Counted from the stretch's first letter, positions 8,391-17,617 are shown. The stretch is 64,000 nucleotides of DNA from Aldehydirespirator sp965116865 (GCA_965116865.1 OZ220727.1:310001-374000), one strand, 5' to 3'. Notes: a model not told the origin generated them from the letters alone. Program-made: numbers and translations.

Positions 8391-9059
8391 ATGGCCATGA
8401 ACCTGGTGAGGACCGAGACCGGCCGTGAGACCGGCACCCGCCCCAGCCGCCGGCTGCGCCGCGCCGGCCGCGTTCCCGCCGCGGTCTACGGCTTGGGCGC
8501 GGAGCCGCTGACGGTGTCGGTGGACAAGACCGACCTGCGGGCCGCGCTCACCACCGAGGCCGGGCTCAATGCCCTGATCACGCTCGACGTCGACGGCAGC
8601 CGCCAGCTCTCGATAGTCAAGGATCTCCAGCGTCACCCGGTCCGGCGCGATGTGCTCCATGTGGACTTCCTGCGGATCGATGCCGACCAGGAGGTGGAGG
8701 TCGACATTCCCCTCGTGCTCACCGGCGAGGCCAAGAAGGTCACCCAGGCCAGCGGGATGGTCGACCAGGTGATGCACCACCTGCCGGTGCGGGCCAAGCC
8801 GGCACACATCCCCGTGGAGGTGACAGCGGACGTAAGCGACCTCGAGGTGGGATCGTCGCTGCGGGTGAGCGACATCGTGCTCCCCGCAGGGGTCGCTCCG
8901 GCCGGCGATCCCGACGCCACCTTCGCGGTGGGCCTAATCACCCGCTCCACCAAGGAGTATCTGCGCCAGCAGAAGGCCGAGGAGGATGCGGAGGAGCTCA
9001 TCATCACGGGCGGCGCCGCCGACGGCGACGAGGCGGCCGAAGCGGCAGAAGAGTCCTGA
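8391..9059 (+). CDS. rplY: Large ribosomal protein bL25 (Ctc form)
   Basis: The N-terminal 95 residues are the 5S-rRNA-binding L25 domain (RETGTRPSRRLRRAGRVPAAVYGLG), followed by the TL5/Ctc beta-domain (HVDFLRIDADQEVEVDIPLVLTGEAKKV). The total of 222 residues is typical for the long form found in actinobacteria. The C-terminus is acidic and alanine-rich. ATG 8391 and 8397 are both possible starts. It lies between prs and pth as in mycobacteria. Confidence 0.92.
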   Translation: MAMNLVRTETGRETGTRPSRRLRRAGRVPAAVYGLGAEPLTVSVDKTDLRAALTTEAGLNALITLDVDGSRQLSIVKDLQRHPVRRDVLHVDFLRIDADQEVEVDIPLVLTGEAKKVTQASGMVDQVMHHLPVRAKPAHIPVEVTADVSDLEVGSSLRVSDIVLPAGVAPAGDPDATFAVGLITRSTKEYLRQQKAEEDAEELIITGGAADGDEAAEAAEES

Positions 9060-9091
9060 GCCCGAGGGTTCGCCCGGTCCCGCGCTCCCCG

Positions 9092-9694
9092 GTGGCGGTC
9101 GGATCGCGCTCCGGATGCTCGGCCGACCTTCTCGTGGTGGGTCTGGGCAACCCCGGCGACCAGTACGCCGGGACCCGCCACAACGCGGGACGCTGGGTGG
9201 TGGACGCGCTCGTGCGGCGCCACGGCGGGCGGCTGCGCCGGGCCCCGCGCCGGCAGGCTCTGGTGTGCGAGTTGCGTTTGGGGGAGCGGCGCGTCGCCGC
9301 GGCCGCACCGGCGACCTGGATGAACGAGTCGGGCCGGGCCGTCGCGTCGCTGGTACGCCGCTTCGGGATCGGGGACCTGGCCGGCCTAGTGGTCGTCCAC
9401 GACGAGTTGGACCTGCCCGTCGGGCGCCTCAAAGTCAAGGCTGGCGGCGGGATCGCCGGGCACAAGGGCCTACACTCGATCCAGGCCCACCTGCACAGTG
9501 CCGGCTTCACCCGGATGCGCGTCGGCGTCGGCCGCCCCGACGTCGCGCCGAGGGGAGGCGATTACGTGCTCAAGCGTCCCGGACGGGCCGAGCGTGAGGA
9601 CTTGGAGGCGGTCGTGGAGCGTGCCGTCGACGCGGTCGAGCACCTTCTCGACCACGGCCTCGAGTCCACCATGAACAGCTTCAACGCGCCCTGA
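9092..9694 (+). CDS. pth: Peptidyl-tRNA hydrolase
   Basis: Recycles tRNA from peptidyl-tRNA dropped by stalled ribosomes. The N-terminal GLGNPGDQYAGTRHNAG contains the catalytic histidine and asparagine, and VHDELDLPVGRLKVKAGGGIAGHKGLHSI contains the catalytic aspartate. GTG start at 9092, 200 residues. A 72-bp-spaced repeat array begins 15 bases after the stop. Confidence 0.93.
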   Translation: MAVGSRSGCSADLLVVGLGNPGDQYAGTRHNAGRWVVDALVRRHGGRLRRAPRRQALVCELRLGERRVAAAAPATWMNESGRAVASLVRRFGIGDLAGLVVVHDELDLPVGRLKVKAGGGIAGHKGLHSIQAHLHSAGFTRMRVGVGRPDVAPRGGDYVLKRPGRAEREDLEAVVERAVDAVEHLLDHGLESTMNSFNAP

Positions 9695-9709
9695 CTCTCC
9701 TCGGACCTT

Positions 9710-9885
9710 GGTGACTGCATCCTCCGACGGCCGCGGCATGAGATGCGCGAGATCGTCGCGGCTGAACGTCTCAGGACCGCCGGTGACTGCATCCTCCGAC
9801 GGCCGCGGCATGAGATGCGCGAGATCGTCGCGGCTGAACGTCCCAGGACCTTGGTGACTGCATCCTCCGACGGCCGCGGCATGAG
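9710..9885. repeat. Three-copy 33-bp repeat, period 72/71 bp, ending in the mfd start codon
   Basis: A 33-bp repeat occurs at 9710-9742, 9782-9814 and 9853-9885. The two intervening 38-39 bp segments are nearly identical to each other. The ATG near the end of the third repeat (9881) is the likely mfd start, so the translation-initiation region of mfd has been copied twice upstream. The upstream copies keep an ATG in frame with mfd, which allows longer N-termini. Confidence 0.9.
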
Positions 9886-12800
9886 CTGCCTGCTGCCGCG
9901 GCTGGCCGGCCATCCGGGGCTGCTGTCGCTGCTGGGACGGCGCACCGCGACGCTGGTCGTGCCGACAGCGGCGCGGTCCATGGCGGTGGCCGGGTTGAGC
10001 GCGGCGTCCGAGCGGCGTCCGCTGCTGGTGGCGGTGCCGACCCGTGCCGAGGCTGAGACCCTGGCCGCCGACGTTTCCGTTTTCCTGGGCCTCGGCGAGG
10101 TCGAGGAGATGCTCGCCTGGGAGACGCTGCCCTTCGAGAGGGTCAGCCCCTCCATCGACACAATGGGGCGCCGCTGCCGGGTGCTGCACCGGATGTCCGA
10201 CCCCGCGTCGGCGCCCGCGGTGGTGGTGGCGTCGGCCCGGGCGCTCGCCCAGTTCGTGGACCCGTCCGCGGCGACTCCGCCGATCACCGTGCGACTCGGC
10301 GACGCCGTCGACCAGGCCGGGTTGTTGGAGCGCCTGTCGGCTTTCGGCTACCGCCGCGAGCATCAGGTGGAGCATCGCGGGGAGGCGGCGGTGCGCGGCT
10401 CGATCGTCGACGTCTACCCGTCGACGGGCGCCGCGCCGGTCCGCATCGACTTCTGGGGTGACGACGTGGACCGGATCGCGGAGTTCTCGGTCGGCGACCA
10501 GCGATCGACGGTGCCGTTGGAGCAGGTCGAGGTGTACCCGGCCCGCGAGCTGCGTCCCGACGCGGCCATGCGCCGGCGGGCCGCGTCGCTGGCGGCGACG
10601 GAGCCCTGGGGTCGTGAGCACTGGGAGCGCCTGGCTGACGGCGCCCTCTTCGAGGGCATGGAGTCATGGTGGCCGTGGCTGGTCGAGCGGCCCTCGATGC
10701 TTGCCGACCTGGTGCCTGGCGACGGCGCGGTCGTCCTCGTCGAGCCCCGCCGTCTGTCCGGCAGGGTCGGTGAGATCCTCGCCGAGGAAGAGGATCTCGC
10801 GTCCGGGCTGGCAAAGACTTGGGGCGCCGACGCGGCCGGGATGCCGCGGCTGCACGGCGGATGCGACGGCCTGCTGGACGACGTGTCCGCGCCGCTCTGG
10901 ATGCTGCCCGCCGTTGCTGACTTCCCGGCCGCCCCGACCTTGGCCGCGTCGGGCTGGGACCGCAGCCACGGAGGCGTCGAGTCGTTGGGGGCCCGTCTGC
11001 GCGAGCTGGCGGCCGGCGGCTACCGGATCGTGCTGGGCGCGCCCGGCGCGACCGCGGAGCGGCTCAGATCGCTGCTGGCCGACCACGGCGCCCGCGTCGA
11101 GGCACTGGACGCGAACCTCGACACGGGCGCAGTCCTGACCGACGTCAAGCTGGCTGTGCTGGCCGAGACCGACGTCACCGGCCGGCGCCGCACCCACCGT
11201 CCGCCCAGGGTCCGCTCCCGGGACCAGCGTCGCTTTCTGGCCGACCTGGTGCCAGGCGCGTTCGTGGTCCACCATCATCACGGGGTGGCCCGGTTCGAGG
11301 GAATGGTTCGCCGGGCCGTCGGGGGCCACGAACGCGACTATCTGCTGCTGGCGTATCGGGGCGGGGACCGGCTGTACGTGCCCTCGGACCAGATCGACGC
11401 GATTCGCCACTACACCGGCGGGGAGGCGCCGACGCTGTCGCGCATGGGGGGCTCGGACTGGACGGCGTCCAAGAACCGGGTCCGGCGGGCCGTGGAGGAG
11501 GTGGCTCAAGAGCTGGTCGTGCTCTACCAGAAGCGGATGACCACGACGGGCCATGCCTTCTCGGCCGACACCGTCTGGCAGGGCGAGCTCGAGGACGCGT
11601 TCGAGTACCAGGAGACCCGCGACCAGCTGCAGGCCCTTGCCGAGGTGAAGAGCGACATGGAGCGGCCCGTGCCGATGGACCGCCTGATCGTGGGCGACGT
11701 GGGTTTCGGCAAGACCGAGATAGCGGTGCGGGCAGCGTTCAAGGCGGTGCAGGACGGGTACCAGGCCGCCGTGCTGGTGCCGACCACGCTTCTGGCCCAG
11801 CAGCACACGCAGACGTTTCTCCACCGCTGCGCGCCGTTCGGTGTGAGGGTCGAGACCTTGAGCCGGTTCCTGACGCCCGCCCAGACGCGGGAGGTGCTGC
11901 ACCGATTGGAGTCAGGCGAGGTGGACGTCGTGGTGGGGACACACCGGATGCTGTCCGCCGACGTGCGCTTCAAGCGTCTCGGGCTGCTTGTCATCGACGA
12001 GGAGCAGCGTTTCGGGGTCCGCCACAAGGAGGCGGTCAAGTCGCTGCGGGCCGGTGTCGACGTGCTCACGCTCACCGCCACGCCGGTGCCGCGCACCCTG
12101 GAGATGAGCCTCACCGGCATCCGCGACATGTCGCTGCTGGACACCCCGCCCGCCGACCGGCAGCCGATCCTCACCTACGTCGGGGAGCACGCCGACCGGC
12201 CTGTGGCCGAGGCCGTCCGGCGCGAGCTGCTGCGGGAGGGACAGGTCTTCTACGTCCACAACAGGGTGGCCGACATCGAGCACGCCGCCGAGCGGGTGCG
12301 CTCGCTGGTGCCCGAGGCCCGAGTGGCGGTGGCCCACGGACAAATGGACGAGGGCACCCTGGAACGGGTCGTGCTCGACTTCGCCGACTACCGCTACGAC
12401 GTGCTGGTATGCACCACCATCATCGAGTCGGGCATCGACATGCCGACGGTCAACACCTTGGTGGTGGACCGGGCCGACCGGCTCGGCTTGGGGCAGCTGC
12501 ATCAGATACGGGGCCGGGTGGGCCGGTCCGGGCGCCGGGCCTACGCCTACCTGTTCCATCCGGCCGACAGCGTGCTCAGCGAGGGCGCCTACGAGCGCCT
12601 CAAGGCCATCGGCGAGGCCACCCAGCTGGGCTCCGGGTATCGGATCGCCATGCGCGACCTCGAGATCCGAGGTGCCGGCAACCTGCTCGGCGAGGCGCAG
12701 TCGGGCCACATAGCCGCGGTCGGGTACGACCTCTACTGTCGTCTGGTGAACGAGGCCGTCGCGGAGTTGCGGGGCGAGTCGATCCCGGCGCCTCCCGCCG

Positions 12801-13300
12801 TGAACATCGAGGTTCCGGTGGACGCCTGCATCCCGGCCGACTACATCGGCCGGGAAGCGGTCCGCCTCGAGGCGTATCGGCGGCTGGCCGCGGTGACCGA
12901 GACTGCGCAAGTGGACGACATCCGGTCGGAGTGGACCGACCGGTTCGGGCCGGTCCCCGAGCCGGCCGAGTCGCTGTTGGCCATCGGCCGCCTGCGGGTG
13001 GAGTGCCTGCGGGCCGGCGTGTCGGAAGTGGTGGTCACCCGCCGCGGCGGCGCGACACTGTCGGCCCGGGGCTTCGCGGCACGGATCGCGCCGGTGGACC
13101 TGCCGGCGAGCCGGCGGGTGCGGCTGCGCCGCCTCTACGGCGACCGGGCTGTTTTGAAGGAGGACTCCCGTGAGCTGCACGTCCCGCTTCGGGCTGACGT
13201 CGGGCCGGTGATCGACCAGATCGTGACGCTGCTGACCGGCGTCGTGGCGGGTGACGCGCCGGGCGGTGAGTCGAGCGTTGCTAGGGTTCAGGACTTGTGA
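9881..13300 (+). CDS. mfd: Transcription-repair coupling factor Mfd
   Basis: Mfd removes RNA polymerase stalled at DNA damage and recruits UvrA. The domain order is a UvrB-like N-terminal module (about residues 1-300), a CarD-like RNA-polymerase-interacting domain (FVVHHHHGVARFEGM, about residue 460), helicase motifs including GDVGFGKTEIAVRAA (Walker A) and VIDEEQRFGV (DEEQ box), and the TRCF domain at the C-terminus. With ATG 9881 the protein has 1139 residues, as expected. An in-frame ATG at 9743 would add 46 residues made of repeat DNA and is rejected. Confidence 0.93.
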   Translation: MSCLLPRLAGHPGLLSLLGRRTATLVVPTAARSMAVAGLSAASERRPLLVAVPTRAEAETLAADVSVFLGLGEVEEMLAWETLPFERVSPSIDTMGRRCRVLHRMSDPASAPAVVVASARALAQFVDPSAATPPITVRLGDAVDQAGLLERLSAFGYRREHQVEHRGEAAVRGSIVDVYPSTGAAPVRIDFWGDDVDRIAEFSVGDQRSTVPLEQVEVYPARELRPDAAMRRRAASLAATEPWGREHWERLADGALFEGMESWWPWLVERPSMLADLVPGDGAVVLVEPRRLSGRVGEILAEEEDLASGLAKTWGADAAGMPRLHGGCDGLLDDVSAPLWMLPAVADFPAAPTLAASGWDRSHGGVESLGARLRELAAGGYRIVLGAPGATAERLRSLLADHGARVEALDANLDTGAVLTDVKLAVLAETDVTGRRRTHRPPRVRSRDQRRFLADLVPGAFVVHHHHGVARFEGMVRRAVGGHERDYLLLAYRGGDRLYVPSDQIDAIRHYTGGEAPTLSRMGGSDWTASKNRVRRAVEEVAQELVVLYQKRMTTTGHAFSADTVWQGELEDAFEYQETRDQLQALAEVKSDMERPVPMDRLIVGDVGFGKTEIAVRAAFKAVQDGYQAAVLVPTTLLAQQHTQTFLHRCAPFGVRVETLSRFLTPAQTREVLHRLESGEVDVVVGTHRMLSADVRFKRLGLLVIDEEQRFGVRHKEAVKSLRAGVDVLTLTATPVPRTLEMSLTGIRDMSLLDTPPADRQPILTYVGEHADRPVAEAVRRELLREGQVFYVHNRVADIEHAAERVRSLVPEARVAVAHGQMDEGTLERVVLDFADYRYDVLVCTTIIESGIDMPTVNTLVVDRADRLGLGQLHQIRGRVGRSGRRAYAYLFHPADSVLSEGAYERLKAIGEATQLGSGYRIAMRDLEIRGAGNLLGEAQSGHIAAVGYDLYCRLVNEAVAELRGESIPAPPAVNIEVPVDACIPADYIGREAVRLEAYRRLAAVTETAQVDDIRSEWTDRFGPVPEPAESLLAIGRLRVECLRAGVSEVVVTRRGGATLSARGFAARIAPVDLPASRRVRLRRLYGDRAVLKEDSRELHVPLRADVGPVIDQIVTLLTGVVAGDAPGGESSVARVQDL

Positions 13301-13393
13301 GCCTCGTTCATCCCGTCGCGGCCTCGGCACGGCCCGGATGCGCGGGTCTGGCGCATCCGGTTCGAGACTCGTGAGCCTCGTTCGTCTCGTCGC
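13285..13393. repeat. Imperfect 35-bp direct repeat across the mfd stop and next start (period 74 bp)
   Basis: Segments 13285-13319 and 13359-13393 match at about 29 of 35 positions. Copy one contains the mfd stop within GTGA; copy two contains the GTG used as start by the following gene, also within GTGA. The simplest reading is that an ancestral GTGA overlap was duplicated and the stop and start now lie in different copies. Confidence 0.75.
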
Positions 13394-14312
13394 AGGGGTC
13401 GTCTCCGCCGTGACGGCCCTGATATTGACTACCGGTTGCGGGTCCTCAGCCGATGTGGCCGCCGAGGTGGACGGGGCGAAGTACACGGTCGAGGATCTGA
13501 ACGACTACCTGGCCACCACCGACCCCGACAACGAGGCCCGGGCGCCGCGTGAGCGGGCGGCGGAGTGGCTGTCCGACTGGGTGTTCTTCTCGGCCGTCGA
13601 ACTGGAATTGGCAGAGCACGGCGTGGAGGTGTCCAACGACCACGAGGCTCAGGCCGTCGCCGACATCACCGAGGCCGACTCCGCCTTCGTGCCCGGCGCC
13701 GCCGGCGGCGATGTGGCCATCCACATGCATGCGGTGCTGCTCGCCGTGCTCGAGTGGGTCGAGGCCGAGGTGCCGGCTGTCGCATCTCCTGATCCGTTGC
13801 GCCACCTGTGCTCGCGCCACATCCTCGTCGCCTCGCCGGAGGAGGCCGACGAGGTGCTGGCCCGGCTCGACGCGGGAGAGGACTTCGGGCTCCTGGCCGT
13901 CGAGCTGTCGCAGGATGCGGGCAGCGGGTCGCGCGGCGGGGCTCTCGGCTGCGTGGTGGAGGGCTCCTTAGTGGAGACTTTCGAGGAGGCCGCATATGCA
14001 GCGGAGCCAGGCGAGGTCGTGGTGGCCGCGTCGGAGTTCGGCTTGCATGTGATCGAGGTGATCAGCTCGGGCCCGGCCACTGCCGCGAACCATCCCCAGG
14101 TCGACGCCGAAGGGCTGGCGTCCATGGTCGAGGACGCCGATCTGACCGCGTCCGAGCGGGCCCAGTTGACGGTGCAGCCCCAGCGCCAACAGATGCTGCT
14201 CGAGCTGCAGGACACCGTCATCGAGAAGTACGCGTCCTTGGTGAGCGTCGACGATCGCTACGGTCACTGGGACCCGGAGCAGTTCCAGGTGTTCCCGGAG
14301 CCGGTCTCCTGA
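13371..14312 (+). CDS. PpiC/SurA-type peptidyl-prolyl isomerase, probable lipoprotein
   Basis: GTG 13371 gives 313 residues with a hydrophobic leader (VAGVVSAVTALILTTGC) ending in a lipobox-like TTGC, so export and lipid anchoring are likely. A SurA N-like helical region follows (TVEDLNDYLATTDPDNEA). The parvulin domain comes next: HLCSRHILVASPEEADEVLARLDAGEDF...GSRGGALGCV, with the conserved ILV and GG elements. Such proteins fold exported proteins at the outer face of the membrane. The next gene, mazG, starts 15 bases after the stop. Confidence 0.8.
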   Translation: MSLVRLVAGVVSAVTALILTTGCGSSADVAAEVDGAKYTVEDLNDYLATTDPDNEARAPRERAAEWLSDWVFFSAVELELAEHGVEVSNDHEAQAVADITEADSAFVPGAAGGDVAIHMHAVLLAVLEWVEAEVPAVASPDPLRHLCSRHILVASPEEADEVLARLDAGEDFGLLAVELSQDAGSGSRGGALGCVVEGSLVETFEEAAYAAEPGEVVVAASEFGLHVIEVISSGPATAANHPQVDAEGLASMVEDADLTASERAQLTVQPQRQQMLLELQDTVIEKYASLVSVDDRYGHWDPEQFQVFPEPVS

Positions 14313-14326
14313 CGGGGTCGGGCGGC

Positions 14327-15124
14327 GTGGCGGGCGCCGCGGACCGCGAGGCCGGACCTGTTCGAATCGACGGCGACTCGGCTCGCGGCGATCGGCCGCC
14401 GTCGCGCGGCGACGGTTTGAGCCGCGCCCTGGAACGTCTCGACGAACTGGTGCGGACGCTGCGCGAGCAGTGCCCTTGGGACCGCGAGCAGACCCACTCG
14501 AGCCTGCGGCGGTATCTGTTGGAGGAGGCCTACGAGACGCTCGAGGCTCTCGACGCTCGAGTCGCCGCCGAAGCAGGTGGGGGCGACGACCTCGAGGACC
14601 TCGACCGGCATCTGTGCGAGGAGCTCGGCGACCTGCTGTACCAGGTGTGGTTCCAGGCCCACCTGGCCTCCGAGCGGGACGCCTTCGACATAGTGGACGT
14701 GGCCTGTGAGGTCCGCCGCAAGCTGGTGGCCCGCCATCCCCACGTGTTCGGGGACGCGGAGGCGCCGGACGCCGACGCTGTGCGGGGCATGTGGGACGCC
14801 ATCAAGCTCCGCGAGAAGGGGCGCGACTCGGTCATGGACGGCATTCCTCGCACCCTCCCCGCCCTGCTGACGGCCGTGAAGGTCCAGAAGCGGGCCGCCG
14901 CGGCCGGGCTTATCGCCGGCGGCAGTCCCGGAGGCGGCTTCGACGAGACTGAGCGGGCCCTGGCCGATTTCCGAGCCGACCGCAGCGAGCACCGTTTCGG
15001 CGAGATGCTGATGGCCGCGGTCGAGCTCGGCCGCCGACTCGGGGTCGATCCCGAGGATGCTCTCAGGTCAGCCGCCGAGCGCGCCCGGCGCCGCTACCGC
15101 ACGCTGGAGCCGCGGCGCGGCTAA
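14327..15124 (+). CDS. mazG: MazG family nucleoside triphosphate pyrophosphohydrolase
   Basis: Hydrolyses NTPs or dNTPs to the monophosphate and PPi, cleaning the nucleotide pool. The metal-binding ExxE...ExxD motif is visible as LLEEAYETLEAL and EELGDLLYQV, preceded by LREQCPWDREQTHSSLRRY, the MazG signature. GTG 14327 gives 265 residues, but the first 30 are not conserved, so TTG 14417 is an alternative start. It lies upstream of eno as in mycobacteria. Confidence 0.9.
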   Translation: MAGAADREAGPVRIDGDSARGDRPPSRGDGLSRALERLDELVRTLREQCPWDREQTHSSLRRYLLEEAYETLEALDARVAAEAGGGDDLEDLDRHLCEELGDLLYQVWFQAHLASERDAFDIVDVACEVRRKLVARHPHVFGDAEAPDADAVRGMWDAIKLREKGRDSVMDGIPRTLPALLTAVKVQKRAAAAGLIAGGSPGGGFDETERALADFRADRSEHRFGEMLMAAVELGRRLGVDPEDALRSAAERARRRYRTLEPRRG

Positions 15125-15229
15125 ACTTGCGGACCGCACTGACGGACGCCGAGGGCATGGACGGAGCGGCGCCCGAAGTCGATGCTGGGCCGTCGCGGCC
15201 CGGCATCGCCGACGACCGGAGGTTCGCCG

Positions 15230-16516
15230 GTGGGTCTCATCACGGCAGTCCATGCTCGCGAGGTGTTCGACTCGCGCGGCAACCCCACGGTGGAGGTCGA
15301 CGTCTCGCTGGACTCGGGGGCCGTGGGGCGGGCCATGGTGCCGTCGGGCGCCTCCACGGGCATCTTCGAGGCGGTGGAACTGCGCGACGGCGGCCGCCGC
15401 CTGCGGGGCATGGGCGTGCTCGGCGCGGTCGCCAACGCCTCCGGTGAGCTGGCCGGCGCCGTGCGCGGCCTCGACGCGGCCGGTCAGCGGGCTGTGGACG
15501 CGGCGCTGATAGACGCCGACGGCACCGACGGCAAGGGCCGGCTGGGCGCCAACGCCGTCCTCGGCGTGTCGCTGGCCGCGGCCCGGGCGGCAGCCGTCGA
15601 GCTCGGGATCCCGCTGTGGCGCCACCTCGGCGGGGCCAACGCCCACGTGCTGCCCGTGCCGATGCTGAACCTGCTCAACGGCGGCGCCCACGCCGACAAC
15701 AACGTCGACTTCCAGGAGTTCATGGTGGTCCCCGTCGGCGCCGCGTCGTTCTCGGAGGCGCTCTGCTGGGGCGTGGACATCTATCACGAGCTGGCCGCCG
15801 TGCTGAAGGGCCGGGGCCTGTCCACCGGCCTCGGCGACGAGGGGGGGTTCGCCCCCGACCTGGGATCCAACGCCGAGGCGCTCGCCCTGCTGGCCGAGTC
15901 CACCGAACGCGCCGGTCTGGCGCCGGGCGAAGAGGTCTCGTTCGCCTTGGACGTGGCGTCGTCGGAGTTCTTCGAAGAGGGGCGGTACGTGCTGGCCGCC
16001 GAAGGCCGCTCGCTCGATTCCGCCGGCATGGTCGCCGTGCTGGAAGGCTTGTGCGACCGGTTCCCGATCGTGTCGGTCGAGGACGGCATGGCCGAGGACG
16101 ACTGGGACGGCTGGGCTGCGCTCACCGCCGCGGTGGGCGAACGCGTCCAGCTGGTGGGCGACGACTTGTTCGTCACCGACGCCGAGCGGCTGGCCCGAGG
16201 AGTCGAGGAGGGCGTGGCCAACGCCATCTTGGTGAAGGTCAACCAGATCGGCACGCTCACCGAGACCCTCGACTGCGTGGAACTGGCCGTGCGGCGCGGG
16301 TACGGCGCGGTGATGTCGCACCGCAGCGGCGAGACGGAGGACACCGTCGTCGCCGACTTGGCGGTGGCTACCGGCTGCGGGCAGATCAAGACGGGGGCCC
16401 CGGCTCGCAGCGACCGGGTGGCCAAGTACAACCAGCTGCTGCGCATCGAGGAGCAGCTCGGCGACGCGGCCGAGTTCCGGGGCCGGGCCGCTCTGGCCCA
16501 CAGGGTGCGGCGGTGA
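15230..16516 (+). CDS. eno: Enolase
   Basis: Glycolytic enzyme converting 2-phosphoglycerate to phosphoenolpyruvate. Motifs: VHAREVFDSRGNPTVEVDV, SGASTGIFEAVELRD, the metal ligand region VEDGMAEDD...DDLFVT, the catalytic lysine in LVKVNQIGT, and SHRSGETED. The ORF is open further upstream, but GTG 15230 has a GGAGG at 15218-15222 with a 7-base spacer and starts at the conserved N-terminus, giving 428 residues. Its stop overlaps the ftsB start (GTGA). Confidence 0.96.
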   Translation: MGLITAVHAREVFDSRGNPTVEVDVSLDSGAVGRAMVPSGASTGIFEAVELRDGGRRLRGMGVLGAVANASGELAGAVRGLDAAGQRAVDAALIDADGTDGKGRLGANAVLGVSLAAARAAAVELGIPLWRHLGGANAHVLPVPMLNLLNGGAHADNNVDFQEFMVVPVGAASFSEALCWGVDIYHELAAVLKGRGLSTGLGDEGGFAPDLGSNAEALALLAESTERAGLAPGEEVSFALDVASSEFFEEGRYVLAAEGRSLDSAGMVAVLEGLCDRFPIVSVEDGMAEDDWDGWAALTAAVGERVQLVGDDLFVTDAERLARGVEEGVANAILVKVNQIGTLTETLDCVELAVRRGYGAVMSHRSGETEDTVVADLAVATGCGQIKTGAPARSDRVAKYNQLLRIEEQLGDAAEFRGRAALAHRVRR

Positions 16517-16836
16517 AGGCTGCAGCGAAGGCCGCTTGGTGGCACCGCCTGCTGCTGGCAGGTGTGATGGTGTCGATGGTGGCGGCGGCGCTGCTGCTGG
16601 GGGCTTCTGGGATTCGGACCTGGAGGGACCAGAACGCCCAGCAGCGTGAGGCCGAGAGCGTCGCGAACGAGCTTGACGCCCGCATCGCAGAACTAGAGGG
16701 CGAGGTGGCTAGGCGGACCAGCGACGACGGAGTGCGGCGCGAGGCGCTTTGCTTCGGCCCCTATGTCGAGCCCGGCACGGAGGTCTACGCTGTCATGGGG
16801 CTGGAGGGCTGCGTGTCGCAGCCGCAAAGCCCCTAG
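16513..16836 (+). CDS. FtsB/DivIC-like septum formation initiator
   Basis: A small single-pass membrane protein of 107 residues. A cytoplasmic basic start (KAAAKAAWWHR) is followed by a transmembrane helix (LLLAGVMVSMVAAALLLGA) and a coiled coil (QQREAESVANELDARIAELEGEVARR). The family links divisome proteins FtsL and FtsQ. The GTG overlaps the eno TGA. In other actinobacteria the next gene is DUF501; here DUF501 lies 3.9 kb away at 20,785. Confidence 0.85.
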   Translation: MKAAAKAAWWHRLLLAGVMVSMVAAALLLGASGIRTWRDQNAQQREAESVANELDARIAELEGEVARRTSDDGVRREALCFGPYVEPGTEVYAVMGLEGCVSQPQSP

Positions 16837-16885
16837 AGCCGCAGCGGCAGGGGCGAGACCCGGCGCGTTGGCAGGGTCGGGGCTT

Positions 16886-17524
16886 TCAGGCAGCGCGAAG
16901 GCCCGTGTCAGGCGCGCTCGGCTCTGCGTTGTCGGCGGAGGGCACGAGGAACTCGCCCGCGATGGCGGCTTCTACCTCGGCGGTAGCGTTGAGAGCGGAG
17001 ATCAGCGCATTCAGCTTGTGGTCGAGTTCGACGATCTGTGCGGTCAGCTTGCGGTCGAGTTCGACGATCTGTGCATTCAGCTTGCGGTCGAGTTCGACGA
17101 TCTGTGCGGTCAGCTTGCGGTCAAGTTCGACGGTCTGTGCGGTCAGCTTGCGGTCGAGTTCGGAGATCTGTGCGGTCAGCTTGCGGTCGAGTTCGGAGAT
17201 CTTGGCGCCTTGCTCGGCGAATCCGGTGTCCACCTTGTCCTCGAGCGCGCTGATGTCGCCCTCGTGATTGTCGATGTTGTTCTGGAGGCCGGTGAGCGTG
17301 AAGAAGAGCAGCCCCACGGCGGCGGTGCCGAGGATGGTGAGCACGCCGGCGATGACTGTGCCGATGATGGTGAGCGCGGGGTTCTCGGTGAGCTTGGCCC
17401 GCAGACCGGGCGCGCCCCGGGCGCCGGGGCTGGGTGCGGCGGCGGTCGGGTCCGGTTGGGGGTGGTTGGCTGGGGCCATCTGTGGATGCGCTCCAGAGGT
17501 GGTAACGGGGTGGGTTGCGGTCAT
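16886..17524 (-). CDS. Membrane-anchored coiled-coil protein with 11-residue repeats
   Basis: Not assignable to a named family. The 212 residues divide into a Pro/Ala-rich N-terminus (1-45), one transmembrane helix (LTIIGTVIAGVLTILGTAAVGLLFF) and a long coil. The coil is built of seven 11-residue repeats of the type (I/T)(S/V)ELDRKLTAQ, a hendecad periodicity, encoded by a 33-bp DNA repeat (about 16990-17205). A short Ala/Pro tail follows. The gene is on the opposite strand to its core neighbours, inside the block that separates ftsB from DUF501. A good sigma-70 type promoter lies upstream at 17618-17646. Copy number of the repeat is likely to vary by slippage. Confidence 0.75.
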   Translation of the reverse strand: MTATHPVTTSGAHPQMAPANHPQPDPTAAAPSPGARGAPGLRAKLTENPALTIIGTVIAGVLTILGTAAVGLLFFTLTGLQNNIDNHEGDISALEDKVDTGFAEQGAKISELDRKLTAQISELDRKLTAQTVELDRKLTAQIVELDRKLNAQIVELDRKLTAQIVELDHKLNALISALNATAEVEAAIAGEFLVPSADNAEPSAPDTGLRAA

Positions 17525-17617
17525 GGCGCCTCGGCGGGTCGGCGGCGCTTCGTGGGGCGCTCGATGGGCTTCGGGTCGGCTTGCCGCACTGTGCCCGGCA
17601 GGCGAGGCTCACCCATA

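Noticed and set aside
9743..9880. N-terminal extension of Mfd from ATG 9743
   Set aside because: The extra 46 residues are encoded by the repeat array and have no family counterpart; retained only as a possibility in findings.
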